This document shows, piece after piece, positions 43,842 to 51,530 of a stretch of DNA of 64,000 nucleotides; within the stretch, counting starts at the first letter, position 1; each line of letters opens with the position of its first letter. Under the pieces are notes generated by a model that searched no databases, had not been told where the DNA came from, and saw only the letters and a program-made list of their open reading frames with translations. A program made the translations under genes and the position numbers. The DNA is taken from positions 62,001 to 126,000 of the forward strand of contig JACJNX010000016.1 of assembly GCA_014695255.1 (NCBI GenBank). Direction: 5' to 3'. The DNA is from Cyanobacteria bacterium FACHB-63. Lineage in GTDB: Bacteria; Cyanobacteriota; Cyanobacteriia; Leptolyngbyales; Leptolyngbyaceae.

Positions 43842-44126
43842 ATGTCAGACGGTGAATCTCAAGTACAAGCGCCGCTTTCCGAGCGCGAGTTGCAGGTTAT
43901 TGAATTAGTAGCCGCTGGCCTAACCAACCAAGACATCGCGGAAAAACTAGAAATCAGCAAGCGGACGGTTGATAACCACATCAGCAATATCCTGACCAAA
44001 ACTGAAACAGACAATCGTGTAGCGCTCGTCAGATGGGCGCTCCAATGGGGCAAAGTTTGCCTGGATGAAGTGAATTGCTGTACCCTGCCTCCTTATGATG
44101 CAAATGGAAACGGAAAATCGCTGTGA
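43842..44126 (+). CDS. pedR: PedR-like redox-responsive LuxR-type regulator
   Basis: This 94-residue protein is a bare LuxR/GerE helix-turn-helix with no receiver domain: LSERELQVIELVAAGLTNQD, ISKRTVDNHISNILTKT, NRVALVRWALQWGKVCLDEV. The size, the pattern and the C-terminal cysteines (GKVCLDEVNCC) match Synechocystis PedR (ssl0564), which controls photosynthetic-electron-transport-dependent genes and is reduced by thioredoxin. PedR is active in low light and inactivated by reduction of its cysteine. The stop overlaps the start of a small gene by four bases. Confidence 0.8.
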   Translation: MSDGESQVQAPLSERELQVIELVAAGLTNQDIAEKLEISKRTVDNHISNILTKTETDNRVALVRWALQWGKVCLDEVNCCTLPPYDANGNGKSL

Positions 44127-44392
44127 GTTATTCAGTTCAAAATTCAACCTTACCGCTGGCAGTCTACCGCGAAGTTGCAGCACACCTCACTCAAGTCGAT
44201 GGCGTTCAAACTCGCCTCACTCCCCAAGCTTCCCAGCAATTTGAATACACCCTGAGCCAGGTTGGAAGCCTAGAAATTGAATTCTCTGATCCCAATAACT
44301 CGCAATCGCGAAACCAAGTAGAGAAAATTTTGGCGCATTACGGCGATCGCTATGGCGCATGGACGATCCTTTCTGACATCCAAACCCGATAA
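44123..44392 (+). CDS. Small conserved hypothetical protein coupled to pedR
   Basis: This 89-residue soluble protein begins at GTG 44123, overlapping the pedR stop (GTGA). It reads as one alpha/beta domain: LPLAVYREVAAHLTQVDGVQ, then TLSQVGSLEIEF and the C-terminal VEKILAHYGDRYGAWTILS. No catalytic motif, cysteine or membrane segment is visible. I do not recognise a named family. Translational coupling to pedR suggests co-regulation. Confidence 0.7.
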   Translation: MSYSVQNSTLPLAVYREVAAHLTQVDGVQTRLTPQASQQFEYTLSQVGSLEIEFSDPNNSQSRNQVEKILAHYGDRYGAWTILSDIQTR

Positions 44393-44422
44393 AGTGAAAG
44401 CATCGGGTTAGATGGAAAATCT

Positions 44423-45109
44423 GTGGATTCTAGCTGGACTCATTCTCTATTTGGGCAGATTGCGATCGTTCTTCTCTGGCTTTCGCTAGTCGGCGTGTGT
44501 GCCGAAATTGTCAATCGATCAACCAACAGCAACGAACTGGTTCGTAAGGTCATTCACATCGGCACAGGCAACGTTATTCTGATTGCTTGGTGGCTGGATA
44601 CTCCGCTTTGGCTAGGTGTGGGAGCCTCGATCGTCTTTAGCGCGATCACACTGCTCTCCTATTACGTCCCAATCCTGCCTAATATCAACAGCATTGGACG
44701 AAAAAGCTTCGGAACGTTCTTCTATGCCGTCAGTATTGGCGTTTTAGTCGCATGGTTCTGGACGATCGACCAGCCGCAATTCGCTGCGATCGGAATTCTT
44801 GTGATGACTTGGGGCGACGGATTCGCCGCATTAATCGGACAGCGCTTCGGCAAGCACTCCTATCACCTTTGGGACATGAAAAAAAGCTGGGAAGGATCTG
44901 GCGCGATGGCAATCATTAGCGCGTCCGTTTGTGCCTTAATTTTGCTAACAACGATCGGTAATCTCTGGCAAATTTGGCTGATTGCGTTAATTGTAGGATT
45001 GAGTGCAGCCGCATTAGAAGCATTCTCGAAATTTGGCATCGATAACTTAACTGTGCCGATTTCGAGTGCCGCGATCGCATTCTTCCTGACTCAAACTCTG
45101 CTCGGTTAA
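44423..45109 (+). CDS. Phytol kinase / polyprenol kinase family protein
   Basis: This 228-residue membrane protein, starting at GTG 44423, has about six helices and the CTP-dependent kinase pattern: ELVRKVIHIGTGNVILIAWW (His in the first conserved block), ILVMTWGDGFAALIGQRFG and DMKKSWEGSGAM. It matches the VTE5/slr1652 class, which phosphorylates phytol released from chlorophyll so it can be reused for tocopherol and phylloquinone. NdbB and MenG in the same window use such phytyl products. Farnesol kinase activity is an alternative. Confidence 0.87.
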   Translation: MDSSWTHSLFGQIAIVLLWLSLVGVCAEIVNRSTNSNELVRKVIHIGTGNVILIAWWLDTPLWLGVGASIVFSAITLLSYYVPILPNINSIGRKSFGTFFYAVSIGVLVAWFWTIDQPQFAAIGILVMTWGDGFAALIGQRFGKHSYHLWDMKKSWEGSGAMAIISASVCALILLTTIGNLWQIWLIALIVGLSAAALEAFSKFGIDNLTVPISSAAIAFFLTQTLLG

Positions 45110-45257
45110 CACTCTATCCATTGGCAGAACTTTTCTCGTCTCGCGCCGAATTTATGGTTGAATTTAGGCGAAGGAAACAAATTGTTCTAGAAGCAGTCGC
45201 TGTTTCAAGACTTGTAACCATCCACCCGCTTCCAAGGGTGCCTCTTAAGCTGAATCT

Positions 45258-45860
45258 ATGACCTCGATCGTGCAGCCCACCGCCTCTCCCTCCAACTGGG
45301 AAAAACACCACCTATCCGCCCAGCCCAATCCCGACCAGTTAGACAACATCAAAGCTCAACTGGATCTGATTTTGCTGGCGATCGAAGCGATCGCCAATCT
45401 CTCCTCAGAAGCCATGCTGCAAGCGGCAACTGAATTGAATCTCGAATCGATGATTAGCGATCGTGTTTCACTCTGGCGATTGAGGCAGTCGAGTCCCTTG
45501 CGGAAAGGACAAGGCGGACGCAAAAAACTCGATGTCGATGAAGCACGGGCACTCACGCTGATTATCTGTCACCTGGCAAAACAGCAGAATGAACTCATTC
45601 GTCGTGCTGTGGCTCTGCTCGAACAACTCACCGAGCAAAATCGCGAACCTCATCAAGCTGCGCTCTTAGGCAACTACCTGGACACCTTTCAAAACACCTA
45701 CCAAGAGCGCATGGAACAGGGCGAAACCGTTCCCACGGAAACCCTGACTCAGCTTGCTCTAAAATTGCTGATTGATCTGCTGTTTTATGGCAGTCCGCAA
45801 GGCGTTCGGCGGCTTTGGCTGACCTTGCTCGATCGCTCACTGCCCGCTTCCCCGAACTGA
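45258..45860 (+). CDS. DUF3038 family protein
   Basis: This 200-residue soluble, mostly helical protein matches DUF3038: LDNIKAQLDLILLAIEAIAN, SDRVSLWRLRQSSPLRKGQG, GRKKLDVDEARALTLIICHL and the end GSPQGVRRLWLTLLDRSL. The family is cyanobacterial and of unknown function, and its gene is regularly found next to a DUF4335 gene, as here with 20 bp between. The pair may act together. Confidence 0.82.
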   Translation: MTSIVQPTASPSNWEKHHLSAQPNPDQLDNIKAQLDLILLAIEAIANLSSEAMLQAATELNLESMISDRVSLWRLRQSSPLRKGQGGRKKLDVDEARALTLIICHLAKQQNELIRRAVALLEQLTEQNREPHQAALLGNYLDTFQNTYQERMEQGETVPTETLTQLALKLLIDLLFYGSPQGVRRLWLTLLDRSLPASPN

Positions 45861-45880
45861 CGCGCTCAACTGTTGAACCC

Positions 45881-47224
45881 ATGTCCTCACCTAACTCTGT
45901 GATTCGCCGTTACACTCCACCCACCTGCACCCTAGAAATTGCCGCGAAAGACTCACCGCTTTCCCGCTGGATGGGACAATCGGTGCTAAAAAATCTCCGC
46001 TTTAAACTCAGCTTCGACGATCCGCGAGTCAGCGAGGATCAATGGGCTACCGTTCGAGGCGATCGCGCCCAACTCGAAGCCCTAAGTGATGCTGTCAGCC
46101 ACTACGTTCAAAACTTCCTCAGTCAGTCCAGCCGCTTCAATCAGCATTCCACAACGACTGTTGCAGAACCCGCTCCCGATTTAATTTCCCAATCCCAGCA
46201 AAACTCTGCGGGAATCTATCTGCAACCCAAGGGTTTAATCTCCCACCAACTCCATCTTGGCACCCTCGCTAACGATACTTCGGGCGCAATGCTGCAACTG
46301 AGCGCAGTGCAACTTGCAGATCTTGCAGCGGCTCTCGATGAATATTCTGCGGATGTCACAGCTTTGCCAACCTTGGAAAAACCTCGCTGGCTCAACACTA
46401 CCCCTGCTTGGGGCACGATCGCGGCTGGACTAATTGTTGCAATCGGTATCACCGCCTCGATCGCGCGAGTTCTCGAACCCTCTGCCCAAACTCAAATCGC
46501 CACGAGTCAAGGAGCCAGCAGCAACGATCAGCGGCTCCCGGTTCAACCTTTGCCGAGTCCGACCGCACCCAATACGATCGCAACCCTGCCAACCGCTCCA
46601 CCTCCGCTCACTTCCCTTCCTCCTGGTACAGCCGTGCCGACTCCTGGCGCTGCTCCAACAACGCCAACTCAACCCGCTCAAGCTCCAAGGCTTAAAGTCT
46701 CTCAAGAACCTGTGGTGACTGCTCCCCCACCTCAGCTTGAGATTCCCGTGCGAGATGTTCCAGTTGCAGCAATTCCTGATCAGACCAAAGCACCAGCGAC
46801 CCGGCCAAATGCAGCGGCTCGATCGACGAATTCCAACACTACTCTCGTTCCCCAAACCCCTGAAGATGTCCAAATCGCCAGTCGCAGTGCTGCTCCACCC
46901 GCTGCCGCCAGTCTTCAAGCTCCACGCCCTCTCGCAGCCGGGACAACGATTCCACAAGTTGCCGAAGTGAAGGCATTCTTTCAGAAAAACTGGAAACCGC
47001 CCCAAGCCATGACCGAGGATGTTGAATATCGCCTCACTCTTAAGCCTGATGGCACGATCGATCGAATTGAGCCGCTGGGTGAAGCTGCGGGTCGCTTTCT
47101 TGACTCTGCATTTCCGGTCACTGGACAGGCCTTCGTCTCTCCGATTAAAGGGGGTGGCTCACCTACAATCCGGTTACGACTCACTCCAAAAGGTGTTGTT
47201 CAAACTTTCCTGGAGGCACAGTAG
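45881..47224 (+). CDS. DUF4335 family membrane protein
   Basis: This 447-residue protein starts at ATG 45881. The N-terminal DUF4335 domain (~8-155) contains IRRYTPPTCTLEIAAKDSPL, NLRFKLSFDDPRVSEDQW and LGTLANDTSGAMLQLSAVQL. One transmembrane helix (~178-197, TIAAGLIVAIGITASIARVL) and a long Pro/Thr/Ala-rich linker follow. The C-terminal ~85 residues (VAEVKAFFQKNWKPPQAMTE and LKPDGTIDRIEPLGEAAGRF) look like a small TonB-like beta domain. It is probably a periplasm-spanning protein working with the DUF3038 partner. Confidence 0.8.
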   Translation: MSSPNSVIRRYTPPTCTLEIAAKDSPLSRWMGQSVLKNLRFKLSFDDPRVSEDQWATVRGDRAQLEALSDAVSHYVQNFLSQSSRFNQHSTTTVAEPAPDLISQSQQNSAGIYLQPKGLISHQLHLGTLANDTSGAMLQLSAVQLADLAAALDEYSADVTALPTLEKPRWLNTTPAWGTIAAGLIVAIGITASIARVLEPSAQTQIATSQGASSNDQRLPVQPLPSPTAPNTIATLPTAPPPLTSLPPGTAVPTPGAAPTTPTQPAQAPRLKVSQEPVVTAPPPQLEIPVRDVPVAAIPDQTKAPATRPNAAARSTNSNTTLVPQTPEDVQIASRSAAPPAAASLQAPRPLAAGTTIPQVAEVKAFFQKNWKPPQAMTEDVEYRLTLKPDGTIDRIEPLGEAAGRFLDSAFPVTGQAFVSPIKGGGSPTIRLRLTPKGVVQTFLEAQ

Positions 47225-47254
47225 AAAAAGGGCGATCGTACTGCACGATTGCCC
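47225..47254 (-). terminator. Rho-independent terminator of the Ser/Thr kinase gene
   Basis: A stem GGGCAATCGT/ACGATCGCCC (one G-T pair) with a 5-nt loop is followed on the minus strand by five T residues. It lies 21 bp after the kinase stop and directly at the DUF4335 stop. The plus strand has no T-run. Confidence 0.75.
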
Positions 47255-47275
47255 TCACTACGCTGGGTTAACGCC

Positions 47276-49117
47276 TTAATAAATCTCGAATGCTAGAGCA
47301 AAGGACTGCTTGCGCTTTGAGGTGACTTCAACGGTGTATTCTCCATTCATCGGCAATTGTCCCTGCCAGTTACGGGGTTCTGTTGCGCGGCTCTCAACTC
47401 GCTGTCCTGTCGGAGCCAGCACCACTACAGAAGCATCTCCCTTAAGTGAACGAATTGTCATAATCTGACGACCAGATGCCTTGAGCAAGTATCGTCTTCC
47501 TTGCTTTGGCTGAATTTCTCCAGTGACAGTGGTTTGATTCTGACCCCTAGGAAACTGGATGTGCTGAATCTTCGAGTCCACAAACTGAGAAACTGGTGGA
47601 ATTGTCACGTCTATCGAATACGCTCCGGTTCCAGTCACTTCGATCGTATATTGACCCGTTTTTGGTAACTGACCCAGCCAACTGCGAGTTTGATTCGATG
47701 ATTTATTGATGGGCTGTCCGTTCTGCTGAAGCAAGCTCATAAAGACACCCGTGCCCTCGATCGTCACCGTCATGAGCTGCCCTTGAGACGCTTCGAGGGT
47801 ATAAGACTCAGAATTCCGCTCGACTAAATTTCCCTCTACTACTGCCGAAATGGCACCCGGCGCAAACTGAATTTGCTGAGGCTGACCATTGCTGGTGATT
47901 CCAGGCCTGTTGCGAAATGACGCATCAGCTTTAATTTGATGGGTGCTGGGGAGTGGCTCAGTCACTCGAAATAAATGCAGCCCAATTCCTCCTGAGATGA
48001 TCAAGCTAGAGACGATCGCGCTCGGCACTGCCCAGCGGTTCATCCTTGCCAATCTTTTGTTTGGGTGTTTAGCGATTCCAGATTTTGGCTTGTCCGCTAT
48101 TCCACGACCTAACTGGGTTGTTATCAGCAGAGGAGTTTTTCTGGTCGTAGCAGATTGCTTCCGACTTAAATCCCGTGCTGCAGGTGCGATTTCTCGATCG
48201 ATTGATTGAGGAGGTTCTAGATTTGAATTGAGCAGCGTTGTTTTCACTGCGGCTTGGATCAACGGCTGTAGGTCGGCTAAGGTTGCCTGAGCGGATTGGT
48301 AGCGATCATTCGGGTGTAGCGCCAGCATTTTCTGAAGTGCGTTGGCGAGTGAGTCACTCAGTTGCGTGTAGGGCTGCCATCGCCAGGTTAAGGTTTGGCT
48401 ATCGAGTAGCGCTTGCGGCTCTCGTCCAGTTAACAGCACTAAACAGGTGGCACCTAGCGCATACAGGTCGCTATGCGGAAAGACATTTCCTGTTTGCAGT
48501 TGCTCAGGTGGAGCATAGCCAATCTTGCCCACGCGAGTCATGGTCGAAATAATTGGCCAATGGCTTGCTGCTTCCTTTACGGCTCCAAAATCAATCAGCA
48601 CAGGTAGCCCTTGAGGGGGAATAGCCTCTGCTGGAATTACGCGCTCCGGAAGTTTCAGAATAATATTTTCTGGTGAAATATCTCGATGAATGATGCCGCG
48701 ATCATGTAAGTAAGTCAGAACGGGCAATAGATGACTCAATAAGTAAAGAATCTCAGCTTCAGAGAACGTCTGTTGTTGCGATTGACGCGCTTGCAGCAGG
48801 CTGCGGTAAGTCTGCCCCTGAATGTAGGACTGTACCAGGAATAGCCGTTGGTCGCTCTCAAAGGCTGCCCAAAACTGTGGAATCTGCGGGTGCTGAATTT
48901 GATAAAGAGTACTCGCTTCCCGCTGAAATAGCGCTTTTGCCTTCTCTACCAGGATGTCATCCCGATACGGAACCGTGAACTCTTTGATAACGCACAATTC
49001 ATTGAAGCGTTCCTGATCGATCGCGAGATAAGTCCGCCCAAATCCTCCTTGACCAAGGACTTGTTTGATCAAATACCGCTGCCGTAACAGGGTTCCTGGC
49101 GTGATAGAAGGCACCAT
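47276..49117 (-). CDS. Membrane-anchored Ser/Thr protein kinase with repeated outer domains
   Basis: This is a 613-residue Hanks-type kinase. The glycine loop is LGQGGFGRTY, catalytic Lys45 lies in VIKEF, HRDISPEN gives Asp146, IDFGAVKEA gives Asp176, and the activation segment ends in GYAPPEQ. A transmembrane helix (~363-383) leads to an outer region with two copies of an ~80-residue beta repeat, each ending in a W-x-GQLP-x-x-GxYT motif (SWLGQLPKTGQYTIEV and NWQGQLPMNGEYTVEV). These may bind a ligand or surface polymer. The kinase faces the cytoplasm. Substrate unknown. It has its own terminator. Confidence 0.92.
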   Translation of the reverse strand: MVPSITPGTLLRQRYLIKQVLGQGGFGRTYLAIDQERFNELCVIKEFTVPYRDDILVEKAKALFQREASTLYQIQHPQIPQFWAAFESDQRLFLVQSYIQGQTYRSLLQARQSQQQTFSEAEILYLLSHLLPVLTYLHDRGIIHRDISPENIILKLPERVIPAEAIPPQGLPVLIDFGAVKEAASHWPIISTMTRVGKIGYAPPEQLQTGNVFPHSDLYALGATCLVLLTGREPQALLDSQTLTWRWQPYTQLSDSLANALQKMLALHPNDRYQSAQATLADLQPLIQAAVKTTLLNSNLEPPQSIDREIAPAARDLSRKQSATTRKTPLLITTQLGRGIADKPKSGIAKHPNKRLARMNRWAVPSAIVSSLIISGGIGLHLFRVTEPLPSTHQIKADASFRNRPGITSNGQPQQIQFAPGAISAVVEGNLVERNSESYTLEASQGQLMTVTIEGTGVFMSLLQQNGQPINKSSNQTRSWLGQLPKTGQYTIEVTGTGAYSIDVTIPPVSQFVDSKIQHIQFPRGQNQTTVTGEIQPKQGRRYLLKASGRQIMTIRSLKGDASVVVLAPTGQRVESRATEPRNWQGQLPMNGEYTVEVTSKRKQSFALAFEIY

Positions 49118-49700
49118 GTTGGTTTACAGAGTTCTAGAAACAGGACAAAACGTGACTCACTGTAACAATATTTACACGTAGTTCATGAATTCCCCCGTAG
49201 GGCAAGACCCCTCACTTGCTACTTGCGAGATTCGGCAATACTCCTTGTTTAATTTGTTTAAACTGCATGGCAACTTGGGGATCAGCCTATTGATAGAAGT
49301 CTACGAGAATTAAACAAATGCATACTTCTGTAAAGTGTTCTGTGAGCTTATCTCGTAATTCTGTTTGATCAAGAGGTTATTGCGTCCTTGCTTCAGTCTT
49401 CGTCAAGCTGGCAGGGAATATAGGTTTTTGCTTTTCTCTTTTGCTTCTTCAAGGAGGAGCATTGAGGGCAATCCGGCATTTATGACTTGTACAGAGTTGC
49501 GATATCTTGACTCTGATTTGAAGTTAAGCGAAACTGACAATTAATCAGAAGCTACTTCTATTAACTGCAAAGTTCTGTAACGTTTTAAAGTGAAATAGCT
49601 AAGCTCTTAAAAACAGATGAATTTCGATAGGTTCCATTGAAATTTATCTCTGAAATGAGGTCGCTGTTTTGCTGGATATTTCTTACCTTGGGCAAGCCAC
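49118..49700. other. 583-bp intergenic region without a recognisable gene
   Basis: This gap lies between divergent genes, the Ser/Thr kinase (minus) and the DUF2997 gene (plus). It is AT-richer than its surroundings. Only very short ORFs are present. A 10-bp inverted repeat (ATTTGTTTAA at 49252-49261, TTAAACAAAT at 49310-49319) is separated by 48 bp. An AAGGAGGAG purine run near 49451 is not followed by an ATG at a suitable distance. I see no tRNA. Promoters for both genes should lie here, but I cannot place them. Confidence 0.6.
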
Positions 49701-49910
49701 ATGGAAACCTTAGAGTTCATTATTTATCCAGATGGTCGAGTGCAGGAAAAAGCGACCGGAATTGTGGGAACCTCCTGCGAGGAAGTCACAGCTGCGATCG
49801 AAGCGCAATTGGGTCGAGTAATCGCTCAAGAGCGCACCTCTGAATACTTTGCCCAGACGATTAAACCGTCCGAAACCGTTAAGACCCAAGCAACCTACAG
49901 CGATTGGTAA
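49701..49910 (+). CDS. DUF2997 family protein
   Basis: This 69-residue protein reads METLEFIIYPDGRVQEKATG and continues with a CEEVTAAIEAQLG helix and a short polar tail ending YSDW. It matches DUF2997, a small beta-beta-alpha family whose gene travels with ycf35 and a ferredoxin in cyanobacteria, as here (43 bp to the ycf35 start). Function unknown; a role with the Ycf35/ferredoxin pair is likely from the conserved order. Confidence 0.82.
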   Translation: METLEFIIYPDGRVQEKATGIVGTSCEEVTAAIEAQLGRVIAQERTSEYFAQTIKPSETVKTQATYSDW

Positions 49911-49952
49911 GTTTGTTTAAACCCCTTGCAATTTGAATCGTAACCATTTGCC

Positions 49953-50339
49953 ATGTCACACTTTAGCCAAATTAAAACACAAATCCGTAATCTGACTTCT
50001 TTGCAGTCTGCCTTGTCTGATCTAGGCATGGACTGGAAATCTGGTCCCCGTGATGTCCGCGGCTATCGCGGTCAGACGCAAGCTGCTGAAGTCGTCATCG
50101 AGCAGGATAACGGCTACGATGTCGGATTTGCCTGGAACGGTCACGAGTATGAATTGGTTGCCGACCTGCAATTCTGGAACCTCGATCATTCAGTTGATCG
50201 CTTCTTAAGCAAGGTGACGCAGCGTTATGCTTACCACACGATCGTCAACGAAAGCGCTCAAAAGGGCTTCCAGTTGTCTGAGCAGCAGAAGAATGAAGAT
50301 GGTTCCATTCGTCTCGTCCTACAGCGCTGGAGTGCGTAA
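49953..50339 (+). CDS. ycf35: Ycf35 (DUF1257) protein
   Basis: This 128-residue protein has the DUF1257/Ycf35 sequence, from MSHFSQIKTQIRNLTSLQSA through GYDVGFAWNGHEYELVADLQ to RFLSKVTQRYAYHTIV and a final VLQRWSA. Homologues are encoded in algal plastids (hence ycf) and in cyanobacteria, still without a proven biochemical role. Its stop codon shares one base with the ferredoxin start, so the two are translationally coupled. Confidence 0.92.
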   Translation: MSHFSQIKTQIRNLTSLQSALSDLGMDWKSGPRDVRGYRGQTQAAEVVIEQDNGYDVGFAWNGHEYELVADLQFWNLDHSVDRFLSKVTQRYAYHTIVNESAQKGFQLSEQQKNEDGSIRLVLQRWSA

Positions 50340-50812
50340 TGTCTGACTCCTTTCAACTGCCCCAAGAGGAGCATTTCTCTTCTGACCTTGCTCCTGAACG
50401 TTCAGGTCTAGAGCCTGAACTGGGTGGATTCCTGCGGGAAGCGGAGGGACGATCGGGTCTAGAGCCGGAGTTGGGAGGAGTTTTTCGACAGCGCGGAGTT
50501 TACGTTGATGAGATTACTTGCATTGGCTGTAAGCACTGCGCTCACGTTGCACGGAATACGTTCTATATTGAGCCAGATTATGGTCGATCGCGGGTGATTC
50601 GACAGGATGGCGATTCTGAAGAATTAATTCAAGAAGCGATCGACACCTGCCCAGTTGATTGTATTCACTGGGTTAACTATGGCGAGTTGAAGCAGCTAGA
50701 GGAAGAGCGTAAGTATCAGGTGATTCCGATTGCAGGATTTCCGGTTGATCATGCCATGATCGCTGTGAATCATCGCAAGCAGAAGCAAAAGTCGAAGCGT
50801 AAGCCAAATTAG
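50339..50812 (+). CDS. 4Fe-4S ferredoxin of the ycf35 cluster
   Basis: This 157-residue protein has one 4Fe-4S site: CIGCKHCAHVARNTF supplies three cysteines (CxxCxxC) and DTCPVDCIHW the fourth. The N-terminal ~45 residues repeat RSGLEPELGG twice, and the C-terminus is strongly basic (HRKQKQKSKRKPN). The single-cluster domain should carry one electron; the fused repeats and tail are unusual and might dock a partner or nucleic acid. It starts at the last base of ycf35. An intrinsic terminator follows. Confidence 0.9.
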   Translation: MSDSFQLPQEEHFSSDLAPERSGLEPELGGFLREAEGRSGLEPELGGVFRQRGVYVDEITCIGCKHCAHVARNTFYIEPDYGRSRVIRQDGDSEELIQEAIDTCPVDCIHWVNYGELKQLEEERKYQVIPIAGFPVDHAMIAVNHRKQKQKSKRKPN

Positions 50813-50825
50813 ATCGAGCAACTGC

Positions 50826-50857
50826 AAAGCTCCAAGTGATGAACCGCTTGGAGCTTT
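50826..50857 (+). terminator. Rho-independent terminator of the ycf35-ferredoxin operon
   Basis: An 11-bp perfect stem AAAGCTCCAAG/CTTGGAGCTTT with a 10-nt loop is followed by TATTCTT. It starts 13 bp after the ferredoxin stop. Its last base is also the last base of the convergent gene's stop codon. Confidence 0.8.
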
Positions 50858-51441
50858 TATTCTTCCTCTTGGTTAGAGAGTGTCGTTTCTAGAGCTTCAG
50901 CAGAGTTTTCAGGCGCTGCATGAACTGCAAACGGTAAGTGTGCTCCAGTTAGACCCCGCTTAATCCGCTCAGGAGTTTGCTCGAACACAACGAAAAGCGG
51001 GTAAATTTTCTCTGCGCCATCGTTTAGAAAGTGCTGATATCGCGGTGGCATTATCCATTCGTATTCTCTGCCCAGTGCTAGCTGTGTGCGTCGCCATCGA
51101 CCGAGTAGATCTGAGAAGTCTTCATCAGGTCGGTGGATAAACACGAAGATTTCTTTACCCGTTTTAATTCTCCACTCCGGATCACACATGAGAATTGCCA
51201 ACTCACAGGGTAGAAGCTGGGGTTCAGCGGCTGTGATGTTGGTCGCATCGATCGCCCGAATGGTCTGCCGAATTCGCACGATCGGTAATGGGATTGTAAT
51301 GACGCTCTCTTTAGCACGACGCATACTAGGAATCATTTCAAGATAGCTACGATGGCACTTCAAAAGCTCGATCGCTGCGAGCGAATGGCTATAGGTAGCG
51401 AGTAGTTCCTCGTACTGGGCTTTTTGAACGGAAATTTCCAT
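50857..51441 (-). CDS. Hypothetical protein
   Basis: This is a soluble protein of 194 residues from ATG 51441 (a TTG at 51462 would add seven). It starts MEISVQKAQYEELLATYSHS, with a helical N-terminus, basic stretches (SMRRAKESV) and a central alpha/beta part including CELAILMCDPEWRIKTGKEI and RWRRTQLALGREYEWIMPPR, and ends with a variable acidic tail. I recognise no family or catalytic motif. It is convergent with the ferredoxin and 68-89 bp from pilC. Confidence 0.6.
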   Translation of the reverse strand: MEISVQKAQYEELLATYSHSLAAIELLKCHRSYLEMIPSMRRAKESVITIPLPIVRIRQTIRAIDATNITAAEPQLLPCELAILMCDPEWRIKTGKEIFVFIHRPDEDFSDLLGRWRRTQLALGREYEWIMPPRYQHFLNDGAEKIYPLFVVFEQTPERIKRGLTGAHLPFAVHAAPENSAEALETTLSNQEEE

Positions 51442-51530
51442 AGCATTCAATCCAGAGAACAAAGGTCAGACGTTAGCAGTCTCAACGCCAACGATCTGAC
51501 CCAAACCACCATGAAGAGCACGATCGCGGT

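Noticed and set aside
49118-49700. Small RNA or tRNA in the long spacer
   Set aside because: No cloverleaf or terminator-like hairpin could be found by eye.
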